Source: Rhodamnia argentea
Taxonomy: Eukaryota; Streptophyta; Magnoliopsida; Myrtales; Myrtaceae
Length of the DNA stretch: 64,000 nucleotides
Assembly (NCBI RefSeq): GCF_020921035.1
Contig: NC_063157.1
Location: 24,817,015 to 24,881,014 of the forward strand
Reading direction: 5' to 3'
Made by a program: the position numbers and the translations under genes
The notes under the pieces: generated by a model
Database searches by the model: none
What the model saw: the letters and a program-made list of their open reading frames with translations, nothing else
Told to the model about the DNA's origin: nothing
In this document: one piece after another, positions 23,901 to 34,799 of the stretch
Layout of the letters: every line of letters starts with the position of its first letter
How positions within the stretch are numbered: the first letter of the stretch is position 1

Positions 23901-26900
23901 ATCTATGTAAACGTCATCTACCACATTTGTACAGCTATTTGGCACTGCATATTGTGGCCAAGAGCAGACCTGATCTGCTCCACCACGAAGAACAATAGTT
24001 GCTGTCAGACCTGATGGGCATCCACTGAATATGTTAAACCTTTCATTTCCAACTTGCTTTTCCTCAAAAATTTCACAAGTACCTAGAACCTAGAAGAATA
24101 AAATACTCAAGATCAGTTCGGTTAGAAATAGAAAATCTAGTCATCAACTCAAACCACACGAAAGGATTCATATACCTTACAAAATGACATCAGAACGCAA
24201 CTGACAACATAGATATGCAAAATAGAAGTAGCAATGAAAGGCATATACCTCATCGATCACATTGTTAACAGATGTCTGTACAGTTCCACCAGTTGCAGCA
24301 GCAACCCTTTGTAGATCTTCCTCAGTCACGCGACCAGCACAAAAAATATCCCGGTCTGCGAAATACTGCTCAACAGGGGTAAACGCGAGAACATAAGCAA
24401 AAAATAACACATGAATGGTGCAGATAATATTCTCGAAGCATAAAGCAGAAAATTCCCAATAAAAATTTTGGAATGGAAACTGCTGCTCAATATGATAACG
24501 CAACTGTTGGACTACAATGCGCAACATTAAAGCTAATGTATACATAAAATAAAAGATCACATAGCTTTGAAAGGGCCAAGTTAGCAGGCACCTGTGTAGC
24601 TAAATCACCAATGGCTAACCGTGAAAGAACAACTTTTGCTCCAGTTTGAACACATTTATCCAGTTTGTCATATATAATATTCCATTCAGCATCAACTATT
24701 GATTGATATTGCGAGGGATCTGAAAGTCTGCAAAAAGTCAATGGTGCCAAATGTAAGATAAAGTTTATCTGGCATGATACTAATTTAATCTCTATAAGAT
24801 CTTACCTGATCTCAGCATTTTCCTTTTCAGATTTCAGTTCCAGCTCAATGTTCAACAAAAGTATTTTAGGTTTCAGAAACTTCTTTGGCTGTTGTTCAAA
24901 ACCTGCGTAGGAAAATGTCTTCTTAAAAGCAACACCATCAACAAGGAATGAATCTCTCATGCTACCACCTGGCACCTGAAAAGGCAGGCAATTACGATTT
25001 TAGGTTCACATCATTCTGTATAAGCAATCCCATCCCATCCCATCCCAACCAACAAATAAATCAAGCTTGCATAAAACTTTGTTGAACATGACTCAAAAGT
25101 GAATTAAAAATAACTTCCAGAAGTCAGACACATATCAATATAGGTCAAAATGAAGGTGCTTCCCATAGGTCTCCATGGAACATAGCAAAGAGCAATATAA
25201 AATCAAACAACTCGAAATAAACATCTCTTCTTCATCAGCAAAAGGGTGTGAATATTGTGGAGGAAAAATGGTAAAACCAGGATAACCCTTTTTTTGCATA
25301 AGGAAAAATAAGGATAACCTATTAACATAAATAAATAAATAAAATTGAAATTCATGCTAACACTTTTCAAGAGGAAGCTATGACCAGGGCTTCACATATT
25401 CATCATCAGCATAATACACGAACCATATTCCAGAAACTGACTAGGACAATATATCAGAGTAGGCAGAAGATGGGAAGCAATGAGGAGAGGATATGAGATG
25501 AAGGGAAGCAAAAACTTCTTAGTCCAAAAGAGTAATATCAATATACACCAAGTTCTCTTTCATTATGCATGGTAAGCTTCGAGGAAAATGCAAACCACCT
25601 TCTTGATTCCAATCATACTCAGTCTGTCATCAACTCCAATTGCAATAACAGCATCAACGACCATTGAAGCAAAAAATTCCTTCTCTCCGCCAATGAGTTT
25701 TGAAGAAAGTGTTGTAGCAGCACATTTAGCCAACAAGCCCTTCTTCTCCTCTAGACTTTTCCCTTCTATGCTAATGGCTAGTTCTTTGATCTTCTCAATT
25801 GCCTATGATTCATTAATTTTGATGTAAGAAATGGAAGGACATAATAATCATGTGAAGAACAGGAAATTAGTTTGGCGCACATACAAGAGAGCATGCTGTT
25901 CGATAACTACGAATCAAATTCTGAGGATGGACCCCATCTTCAATGAAAGGTTTGGCCTCTTTCAAAAATTCTCCTGCAAGTAGAACCACTGTAGTCGTTC
26001 CATCACCAACCTGCGCAAGCAGCAAATGAGGATGTACCTTAATGAAAAGAAAAAAAAAAAAAAAGCCATGACAAGAAGAAATAAGGCAACAACTAAGCGC
26101 CTCTCCATTCTCTGCAAATCCATAATCAAGAAAAAAAAAATTGAAGCATGATAGCCACATGATATTAAGGATCTTGGACTAAGCATAATCCCCAACATTC
26201 CTTTGAAACTGTTTGATTCTAAAGTCACACGATAATAGAAGCACTATGACATTCCCCATGAATTCGACACCGTGAGCAGCCAATTCTGCAAGGTATCAAG
26301 ACACTTTGGAAGAATTTGAATTTCAAAAACAACAGTTATCACTCACAGGGTGACTACCAATAGATTCAGAAATGCCTGCAGCATGGATTATAAGCTACAT
26401 AGAACTAAGAGCACCCTCATTCCAGTCTAGAAACTTAAGAATCCACCATCGTTTGTAGAAAACTTGAAAGTTGCCAAATACACACACAGCTAATCTTCCA
26501 AAACAACGAAGAAATCAACCATGATTGAAGCACTAATACACGATGCCATATACAAGGGGGCTAAAGTGACTGGTCGCTTAGACTACAAACAAGGATAATT
26601 AAGCACAGCGGCAGACAAGACCAACACTTCCATCTTCAAACCAAAAAGATCCAAAACACGAATCAGCACCTCGGAGTCCTGAGACTTGGCGATGTCAACG
26701 AGGATCTTGGCCGCGGGATGGATGATGTCGAGAAGCTTCATGATGGTGGCCCCGTCGTTGGAGATGGTGACACTCCCCTTGTCGTCATGGATCAGCTTGT
26801 CCATGCCGCGAGGGCCGAGGGTGGTCCGGACGACGTCGGCCACCACCGTGCAGGCGTTGATGTTGCTCACCAGCTGGGCCTTGCCTTGCGACGTGTCCGT

Positions 26901-27052
26901 TCCTTCCTTCAGCAGTATGATCTGAGGTTGCTGTTTCCACACATTTCACACAGCCAAAAGAAGAAATGGGTGAGGGTGAGCGTCGTCAAGCGAAACGGGA
27001 GTGACTCGTTTTGACCGAGCAGGAAGAGCGAACTCACCAGCATGGCTGCCAT
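20917..27052 (-). CDS. CCT7: T-complex protein 1 subunit eta (CCT7)
   Basis: Fourteen exons: 27052-27038, 26930-26670, 26010-25885, 25802-25599, 24975-24806, 24727-24592, 24365-24249, 24089-23970, 23875-23777, 23696-23607, 22719-22632, 22427-22339, 22242-22168, 21018-20917. They total 1692 nt, 563 aa, in frame. Group II chaperonin motifs are present: [12 protein letters not shown] near the N terminus, [14 protein letters not shown] (nucleotide binding), and [17 protein letters not shown]. The C terminus is Gly/Arg-rich ([19 protein letters not shown]), as in plant eta subunits. The protein is one of eight subunits of the cytosolic CCT/TRiC double ring that folds actin, tubulin and WD40 proteins with ATP. 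Exon 1 is only five codons (MAAML); it was fixed by phase and by the canonical donor. The last intron holds a Harbinger-type MITE. Confidence 0.97.
21741..21990. mobile_element. PIF/Harbinger-type MITE in the last CCT7 intron
   Basis: A 244-bp element (21744-21987) has long terminal inverted repeats. The left end is GGGTGCGTTCGTTTCGTGG and the right end is its complement with small differences (CGGAACGAACGCACCC). It is flanked by a TTA trinucleotide on both sides (21741-21743 and 21988-21990), the target duplication typical of PIF/Harbinger. The arms pair over at least 45 bp. It has no coding capacity. Confidence 0.85.
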
Positions 27053-27082
27053 TGTCACGGATCGGAGCTTGCACGGGAAGAA

Positions 27083-27120
27083 AGAAAGAGGGAGGGAGGG
27101 AGGGAGGGAGGGAGGGAGGA
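27083..27120. repeat. (GGGA)n repeat in the CCT7 leader/promoter
   Basis: A run of GGGA tetramers lies 30-70 bp upstream of the CCT7 start codon (TCCC on the sense strand). It is probably in the 5' leader or core promoter. Confidence 0.85.
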
Positions 27121-27139
27121 CTAGGGTTTTTGAGTGGAG

Positions 27140-28874
27140 TTTTTGGCTCTCTGGTCGTTTCTAGACTGGCGGAGTGGAGTGGAGGCGAGTGGGGCCAATT
27201 TGGGAATTTTCGTTAAATCGGAGGGGGAGGTTGCAAATAACTGACCGTACGATTAGAGCTCTTCCTCTCTCTTCTTCTCTGTCTTAAATATAATAAAAAA
27301 TAAAGAACCTAGAGGACACAATTGATAACTTTAATTCAATATGTAACGTGATCTTTAAACTTTAAATTAATTTATTATAGTACCTAAACTTTAGTCTAAT
27401 GTACAATGTCGTTCCTAAATTTTAATTTATTCAATGTGATCCCGAAATATTTTGTACATGTTCAATTTAGTCTTTATATGGTGTGAAAATATTTAATGTC
27501 GTCGCTAAATTTGAATTAATTGAATGACAACAATGAATACTTCTACACAGTTCAAGATGTAAATTGACATGTATAAAAATTTTAGAAATCACATTACACG
27601 AATTAAAAGTTCAATAGACGATATTGCACATTAAATTAAAGTTCAGAGACCACATTGAATTAATTTAAAGTTCGTAACCACATTACACATTTAGCCAAAG
27701 TTCATAAATATTTATGTCACTATCCATTTAAAAAAAACAGAAAAGGGAGAATATTTTTTAGTTTTGGTTTCTAACTTACTGATGGAGAGATTAATTAACT
27801 CGCCAAATTTCCAAATTGGTCCCCTTTTTCCGTAATTGCACGTGTTGTTCACTTCCAATTAGTACCATTTGTAGACTCATGGTGGTCAACCATCACAAGA
27901 GAGACGCCCGAGTGAGAATCGGCTGCTCTTTCTTCGCATTTCGATTACGTCCTACTTCCTAATCAGCTTGTCAACCGCCTCGTAGCCGCCTCAACTCAGT
28001 CACGGCACTCGTCACCGCCCGCCTCGCTACTATTCTACCATGTTGCCTCATGGATTTACACAAGACGACGGCAGACCGACACATTCCTGGTCTCACATGC
28101 TTTCCGATGTCCGATGGCCGTGAAATATATGGAGCCTCTTCTGATTGTCGAACCTGGTCATGACCAAAATCCTACCTAACTTAAGCATAAAGAAATGAGT
28201 TGAGCAGGAGCTAAAGAGGGACTCTTTTGGACTCCGCGTCTCTCCTCCACCTTCAAGAAGGATGATCTTGAGCCAACTGGAAGAGAATGCCGCCTTACCC
28301 GTAACTCTGCGTTAGTTTTCTTCTTCTAGATGCGCGATTTATCACTTTTGACAGAACAAGAGTGGTCACCTAGAAGGAAAATACAAGGAAAATTACTCCT
28401 CTCATGTAAAGTAATCTTTCTATTTCCGGGGAGAGATGCTACAACATGAGTTGAAAGTGTTGTGCGAGGAACTGCAGTAACAAAAATCTCAGACACTCAT
28501 CAGGATGATGATTAGAGACAGCAAATGCTCTTTTTGTTCGATCAAGAAGCTGTCGACATTATGAAGTTCTTTTGCACTCTGCTGTGGGGCTTAACACTGG
28601 CAGTCGGATCTCTTAATCCTTTAAGAGATGCCACATGCATCGTCGGCTCCCCGTGTGAAGGGAGGAATCCTGAGCAACAGTTGGCTGATTCAGCTGAGAG
28701 AAGAATCGAACGTCTTCTAGCCCTGCAACACTTGTTTCCTCCTATTTTGATGGGTGATTTCTTTATCTGTAACCCGCTTAAAGAGATGGGAGAGTTACCT
28801 AATCCGCCACCTTCTTGTGGCGTATCTTTAGCAGACAGAAAAAAACATGCCCAGAGACTAAGACGGGAATGGCC
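27140..28874. other. Intergenic DNA between CCT7 and the GDSL-like gene
   Basis: From 27290 to 27720 this is an inverted-repeat element (listed separately). From 27780 to 28500 I see no gene. A 164-codon plus-strand open frame (28525-29019) overlaps the antisense of the last GDSL exon and has no recognisable domain; I do not call it. The stretch next to 28875 probably includes the GDSL 3' UTR. Confidence 0.5.
27325..27715. mobile_element. Long inverted-repeat MITE-like element
   Basis: The left half reads as repeated AACTTTAATTxAATxTGxxxxxTGxTC-type blocks. The right half is the inverse complement of the same blocks (compare AACTTTAAATTAATTTATT near 27358 with the complement of the 27650-27675 segment). 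The arms span about 180 bp each around a small loop near 27500. A related but partial copy lies in an intron of the SDR gene (47840-48125). No coding capacity. Confidence 0.6.
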
Positions 28875-30917
28875 TTATTGCATCCTGGCAGCATTTGAGC
28901 GGGACACTGTGGTCGAGACCAATGTCTGGATATCGACTGGGCGGCATATACCCCTTAACTCTAGCCCGGACCAGGCTGATTCGGCAAGCAAGCGATTGAC
29001 AGCCTGTGTTGGATTGTAGAGATCCCACCATACATGAGCTGATTCTGCTTTGCAAGCCATCTCAGTCGAGAGGCACCCTATAAGCATACCCTCCTGGCCC
29101 ATCCCGCAGCATGCCGTTTCCACGTCTTCAAACCCTGCATCAGAAGGAATTGGGCAACAATATGTTCGATTTTGTTTCATTGAGAATTTAATGACTTGCA
29201 TAAAACTTGAATCAGATTGTGGAATTTCCCAAACAGCAAATTGGTAATCCACTAGAAACAAAACCACAAAAACCGGACAATCAGCTGGTTTGCTGAGTTT
29301 AGAAGTCCAGGAGTAGCTTCTGTACTTTGTTTTATGTCATATTTCAAATGTCAACAGCAAGCAATAACTAAGCCCAAAAACATTCAGTATGTTTATCCTG
29401 ACAATAACTTTAATGTCTGTGCATGTCAATGAACAAACTTGCATCAGAAATATCTTGATGCAGCATCCTATCCAATCCAATGTCTATGAGGCAACCATAT
29501 CCTCATTCATCGGTGCGAACATGTCGATGTCTTGCCTTTCTACGAGAATTATATGAACTTTTCACCCAATAAAGCTTCGCTTCATTTAACAGAAGAAGAC
29601 ACTCTGACAACAATTCGTCATTTTTACTACCATCAAATCTTTCATATATGAATCATGGTTCTTACAGGAGTCCTTCCTAGCAACTGTACTTAGTACTGAA
29701 GGGTATAAATAGTTCTCGTGCAGCTTCTCAACTATCCAAGGTTCACATTGGCAACACAAGAAATTATTGAAAGCAGGAAATGATTGAAAAGCACCATACC
29801 ATGTCTATTCGGGCTAGTGATGACCTCCAGAACGCCGTGGTACATGTCACAGAAGACTATCTTAGCATCAGGTAGTTCTGCTTGGAGGTAAAAAATGCGC
29901 TCCTCCAGCATAGAATTGTACTCCGAAACAAGCTCATTGACCTCTTCCGCGCATATATTTGTCTTGCCTTCGTGTGATGTTGAATTCACCCATTCCCATC
30001 TTACGCGCGGCGTACAACCCAAGGGCAAAATCCCCATGCATATGATCTTTCTGGCATTCGCATTGTACAGACTCTTTACCGCATCAATCATCTGATCAAC
30101 CAGGACACGAGCAAATTCTTGGCCAGTAAATTTGCGGGTTATGCTAGAGGAGTTGTGAAGGAAAAATTCGATGTAATCATCCTTCCCGAAAGACAGGTAA
30201 GTAACGGACGATTTCATGAACTCGCGAGAGCACTTTCCTCGGCCAGGTGAAGCTGTACCAACTGAAAGGTCTCCAGTAGTTGGCGCAACTGCTGGTTTAG
30301 AGACTGGAACTTCCGGCCGCCAGAATTCAGGATTGTTGCCTCTGCTGACCCAAAGTTCAGGCCCCTCAACAAACTAGCAATTGATCCATTCTGAGCATAG
30401 AACGGCGGAGTATTCCGTATGCCCATTTTCTCAGCTGCAACACCAAACTTTGCTGTCACGCTCAATATTTTCAAGGAGAGAGCTTGGCCAAAGTAACAAA
30501 AATAGCCCTTTCACTGAGAGCAAGGCGTGTGGAAATCGAAAGGTTTAAACCCGAACAGAGCATAAATCAGCCTGCTTTTGCTACCAAAGATCATTGCGAG
30601 TATGAACATAGATTGAAAAACAAGTTATGGCAAGTATATCTCCTACCCAAAAGGCATTCCCCAAAACTGCTCTAGAACATAAACTTATGTAGAAGAACTA
30701 ATGCTGGGGTCAATCTTCAGAATAAATGCAGGAAAAATGCTTCGTCTCCCATGAAAAATCAGTACGTGGAGAGAAACTCAACGTTACAAACAAGGATTTC
30801 ATAAGCGATAAGCGATGAAACCACAGACAAAATGGTCTCCACAGTCGGACCAAGAAAGGAAGTACCCAATCAACACAAGCATTTCCAAGAAAAGAGAGCA
30901 CGAAAATCAAGAAAATG

Positions 30918-30950
<33 letters not shown>

Positions 30951-31334
30951 CGACGCGGTACCCAGAAAATGCGGAACGAGGGTTTTATCAGAATCGTCGT
31001 TGCACGGATGAAGAGACAGATCCCCGTGGAGGAAAGGGTAGAACAGAGAATTGTCGCCGCAGTCCACCGAAGAGTCGCCCAGCACGTAAAACGCCGATAC
31101 GCCCGACCCGTCTCCGGAGCCGAACAGGGCCGCCGACGAAGACGACGGTCCCAACAACCCATTTGACGGACCGATCATCCCCACCGAAACCGCGAGGAAC
31201 AGGATCAGCATCGCCCGACTTGGAGTCCACGGCTCGTCCTTGACGTGCCCGCCGTCGCTCTCCTCGCGAAGTGAGCGTCGTCGGTCGAATCTCCTCGGCT
31301 CATCGAGAGCTTCATCATGGATGGTCGGCCTCAT
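28875..31334 (-). pseudogene. GDSL esterase/lipase-like gene, frameshifted and with altered catalytic residues
   Basis: Exon 1 is 31334-30962, an exonic block runs 30434-29800, and the last exon is 29134-28875. The protein has a short cytosolic-looking N terminus, a hydrophobic anchor (AMLILFLAVSVGMI), block I FYVLGDSSVDCGDN, block II LNFGSAEAT, then GILPLGCTPR and WWDLYNPTQAVN near the C terminus. Splice phases need a total one base longer: at about 30224-30232 the frame ...LHLAEESAL is lost and resumes as FMKSSVTYLSFGKDDY. This points to a one-base deletion or a sequence error. The block III Asn (usual GxNDY) is Asp here and the block V His (usual D-x-x-HP) is Asn, so hydrolase activity is doubtful even if the frame were whole. 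GDSL proteins normally hydrolyse esters in the secretory pathway or wall. Confidence 0.75.
30919..30949. repeat. (GA)n microsatellite beside the GDSL exon 1 donor
   Basis: The GA run (CT on the coding strand) starts about 12 bases into the first intron of the GDSL-like gene. Its closeness to the donor could influence splicing, but this is not shown. Confidence 0.9.
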
Positions 31335-31444
31335 TTTGCTTCGTCGACGGATGGTCGGTGGAAGGAAAGAGCCGAACGAGGGGATTCCGAAAGTTGCCGA
31401 GAGAATTAGTGGAGGTGGAGGGAGACGAGCACAATCAGCATGAG

Positions 31445-32320
31445 ACGCGCGGGAAACGGTTACGTGGCCGAGCTTCGATACTTCAATTTTCGCTAACCTT
31501 TTTCCGAACTTTTAATTTTTCATGAAATGATGATACTTACTTAATATGAAGCTATGGAAAGTCTTTAAAAATTCAACATTTACCTACTTAAAAAGAACAT
31601 TTTTGTTACAATGCTCTCTGTTTATTTCGCAAAAAAATTATTTTCCTAAAGATGATCATTCTTACCGTTTGAAATAATTAGTCAATATAGAAAATCATTA
31701 TCGATAAGAATTTATCTTTAAATAATTTGTAATGTTCATTCATATTTTAAGCGATAAAAATAATCGATTTTAAGAAAATATTTTTCAATTAATTTTTTAG
31801 CATGAAAATGGAGTATTTACCAAGCGCACGGGTGCACAGAATTCGATATTCAATTCCTCCGATCACATGTAATGACGAAAGAGACTGCATTGGAAAATAA
31901 CAATTTTTTCCTTATTTTGGTATTTAACAAGTAATAGAATCGTTCCAAGTAAGTACTCAGGTTCATCGTACTTGCGACTAACGCTTGAACATTGTAGGAA
32001 CGCAAGAAAACCACCGGTAATGCCGCCAATCTTCGTTGTGCTCGTTGAATTACATCGGTAGCACAAAGCTCACTGCCAATGCGAAGATAAATCCACTTAA
32101 AACTCGCTTGTACCAACCAAACTACACAGGGCATTAGTGACCACGACTGATGTAGACCCCAACACACAAAGAAGATCACCTGTAATCACCATTTTCAATC
32201 AGACATGATCTGGGAATTGCAGGCCGACCCGCAAATTGCACAATACACGTTAGTACGTCGAGAGAATCTAAGGGACTCGAAATCGGGAAACAGGGGATAA
32301 AGAGAAAGTATTGATTGCTA
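31445..32320. other. Intergenic DNA upstream of the GDSL-like gene
   Basis: AT-rich promoter-side DNA of the GDSL-like gene, followed by the probable 3' UTR of the F-box/WD40 gene. A 109-codon minus-strand open frame (32179-31850) has no domain I recognise and is not called. Confidence 0.45.
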
Positions 32321-32432
32321 CAACTAATGGAAGTGATTGTACAGGTTCTCTGCTTTCATAGAAACTCAAAGCTTCTGAGGCAAATCATTGGAGTTCAAGC
32401 AAACAATTCTAAAGCCAGCTGTCGGTCCTTCA

Positions 32433-34148
32433 TCATGCCTTCAGCTTGCCGCTCATCCCTCGTTTGCTATGCCACACGCCATTCCTGTCACCATTGACCG
32501 AGTTCTTGGCTGCGACGGAACATTGATCCGTCCGACCGCCCTTACTGTTCATCTCTACTTGAAGCTTACGCCGCCGCATCCTGTTCTCCAATCGGATTCC
32601 TCTAAGAGCACGGGCCCTCCGTTCGATCTCCAGAGCTTGAGAGAAGTTCCAAATTCTAACGACTCCTTCCTCTCCACCGCACACAATGCGATCTGCGCCA
32701 ATGTCCACCGAGAACAGATCACTAGAAAACCCGTGGAGCATCCTCTGAGGTGGCTCTACTTTTGTCCAGTCGATACTACCAGTCTTCAAAATCTTCTTTG
32801 CAGAAGTACTTTTCTTAGTTCTCAGCAACTTCCTCACGTCAATCAGTGCAAGCTGTCCATCAGCAGAAGCTGAAACAAGCCACGGAAACTCGAACGCAAG
32901 TGCAAGTACAGGCCCTGAATGAGGAATCCAAGAAGCAACATGGGAGAAATCATGGTCGATGAGGTGAACGATCTCAAACATGTGTACGGCTCCATCTTCC
33001 CCGCCAGTGAAAAGAAAATCTCCTGTATGGCTTCTAGCTAACGAATAAGTATTACCAATGTGCGCATTGTGAATGCAAGTCATCAAAGTCCCATTGTTTA
33101 TGTCCCATAAATAAACATCTGAACCTGATGATGTGGCGACGGTGGTATCATGGGGGACAAGTCCCCAGATCCAATCACTATGCCTCAGGACCCTTGAGCA
33201 TTTCAGGGAAGCGCGATCCCATATGCGCACGGTCATGTCCCATGAACCACTATAAATCTTTGAAAGATCCAAAGCAAGGGACGTAACTGCTCCTGCATGC
33301 TCCCAAAGCCGAAATTCACTGTTTCGACTCTGATGACCGCTGAGGTCAAACAAGTGTGGAATTCCCTCAACAGCCCTCCAACCATGAATAAAGCCATCAG
33401 TGCCCCCAGCAACTAACAGCTTCGTATCAGCAGCGACTGCTCTCATTGTACAACCAAGAGGCTTAGAAGACGATATAGACAACCCTTCTTCCACGTCCCA
33501 CATTCTAACCGTCGAATCATAACCTGCCGTGAATAAAAGCTTTGTAGAAGCCAAAAGGAAAACCACCCGTACAGCTTCGGTGTGTCCATACAAAACCTCA
33601 ATGTTGTAACGTCCCATAAATGTCTTACTCCTAAAATCCCTCTCCACAAATAGCTCCTTCCATGACTTTTCATCGGAACGTCCTAAGCCCAATGACGCTG
33701 GGGCAACCGGTAGGCCCCAGCGCTCGCAGTAAAATTCCTTCCAAGCATAATGCTCGGAAGCGAGCCTCTGGAAAAGTGTAGACACACAGGAAACAATTCC
33801 CAACTCTTTCGGGTCAAGACAGTTGAAGATTTCAGACACTAAGGCCGGAGGAAGGTCGGTGAACGAGCGAGAAAAACACGACACGACACCATGAGACGAC
33901 ACCTCTTTTCTATCGTACAAGCTAGTATTTCCTTTCTTGGGTTTAAATTCCGACGTGCATTCCGATTTTCCAGTTTTCCCTCCAACCGTTTCCGAGTTGA
34001 ACACTTTGCTCTCTAAGTGCTCCACACTACAGTTCTCGACCGAATTACTTATCCGCTCCTTTGAATCAATGTGCTCTTCCAAAGAATCAACAACAAATCC
34101 TGACAGACTCTCAGAAATGTGACTACCTGCTTGGCATTCAAATGCCAT
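32433..34148 (-). CDS. FBX2: F-box/WD40 repeat protein (FBX2-like)
   Basis: One uninterrupted frame of 571 codons starts at ATG 34148. The first about 85 residues are acidic/Ser-rich. An F-box lies at about 92-140 (DLPPALVSEIFNCLDPKELG, then WKEFYCERWGLP). Six or seven WD40 blades follow at about 185-505 (for example TAGYDSTVRMWDVEEG, YSGSWDMTVRIWDRA, GGEEGVVRIWNFSQA), then a basic tail rich in Arg (RRARALRGIRLENRMRRRK). The F-box should bind an ASK/SKP1 adaptor in an SCF ubiquitin ligase, with the propeller as substrate receptor. The layout matches Arabidopsis At5g21040 (F-box/WD40 FBX2, recalled), and the hyccin neighbour supports this. A leader intron is likely: donor CAGAG then gtaccg near 34549, acceptor tttgcag near 34223. 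Confidence 0.95.
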   Translation of the reverse strand: MAFECQAGSHISESLSGFVVDSLEEHIDSKERISNSVENCSVEHLESKVFNSETVGGKTGKSECTSEFKPKKGNTSLYDRKEVSSHGVVSCFSRSFTDLPPALVSEIFNCLDPKELGIVSCVSTLFQRLASEHYAWKEFYCERWGLPVAPASLGLGRSDEKSWKELFVERDFRSKTFMGRYNIEVLYGHTEAVRVVFLLASTKLLFTAGYDSTVRMWDVEEGLSISSSKPLGCTMRAVAADTKLLVAGGTDGFIHGWRAVEGIPHLFDLSGHQSRNSEFRLWEHAGAVTSLALDLSKIYSGSWDMTVRIWDRASLKCSRVLRHSDWIWGLVPHDTTVATSSGSDVYLWDINNGTLMTCIHNAHIGNTYSLARSHTGDFLFTGGEDGAVHMFEIVHLIDHDFSHVASWIPHSGPVLALAFEFPWLVSASADGQLALIDVRKLLRTKKSTSAKKILKTGSIDWTKVEPPQRMLHGFSSDLFSVDIGADRIVCGGEEGVVRIWNFSQALEIERRARALRGIRLENRMRRRKLQVEMNSKGGRTDQCSVAAKNSVNGDRNGVWHSKRGMSGKLKA

Positions 34149-34222
34149 AAAAGAATTCTCTAACCCTACAAGTTAATTCAAGGGACGAACTCAAATCCCC
34201 AAAAACAGCAACACTTACACCC

Positions 34223-34549
34223 TGCAAACACAAATGTCGAAGGGATTAAAACATGATCCCAATTGTCCACACCCATAAAACCTGATCTGACAAACCCTAG
34301 AAAAATGGCATGAGCGCCCGAAAAGGGTCAAACCCATCAGCCGCAACGACAAAACAATTGCTCCGAAAGGAACAAGAACGAAGATACCACCGATAAAGGA
34401 TCCACAAAACGATTATCGACTAAGTAAATAAACTGACGATTTGAACTTTCCAGTTCATCCCGGAGGAAACTTAAAGCTAAAAAAATTGCCGGAGAAAAAG
34501 GAAATTATCAGAAGCTAATGATTGAGACGACTGTTCATCAGAAGCGGTA
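34223..34549 (-). other. Probable 5' UTR intron of the F-box/WD40 gene
   Basis: Minus-strand donor GCAGAG|gtaccg (exon end about 34550) pairs with acceptor ttgtgtttgcag (exon start about 34222), about 75 bp upstream of the ATG. Upstream, the leader exon contains CT-rich sequence from a GA microsatellite (34680-34699), typical of plant leaders. Inferred from sites alone. Confidence 0.5.
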
Positions 34550-34799
34550 CCTCTGCAATTAATTGGCGATCCCTGTGATCGGAAACTTGGAGATAAATTA
34601 GGGCTCGGGAGTTTCAGTTTATACGAAGAAGAAGGGAGGAGAAACGGGGAGGATAGTTCGTTGAAACTCTAGAGTCTTAGAGAGAGAGAGAGAGAGAGAA
34701 GGAGAGGAGAGATTGCTTTTACGGTCCAAGGGGTGGGATTTGCAGGTGGGGTCTTATCACCGTTGATGGTGCAGGGGATCGTACGCTGGAGAATGCGGG

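Noticed and set aside
28525-29019. 164-codon plus-strand open frame
   Set aside because: Overlaps the antisense of the conserved last GDSL exon and shows no domain or splice context.
31850-32179. 109-codon minus-strand open frame, considered as a possible transposon remnant
   Set aside because: No motif I can assign, no terminal repeats seen; insufficient support.
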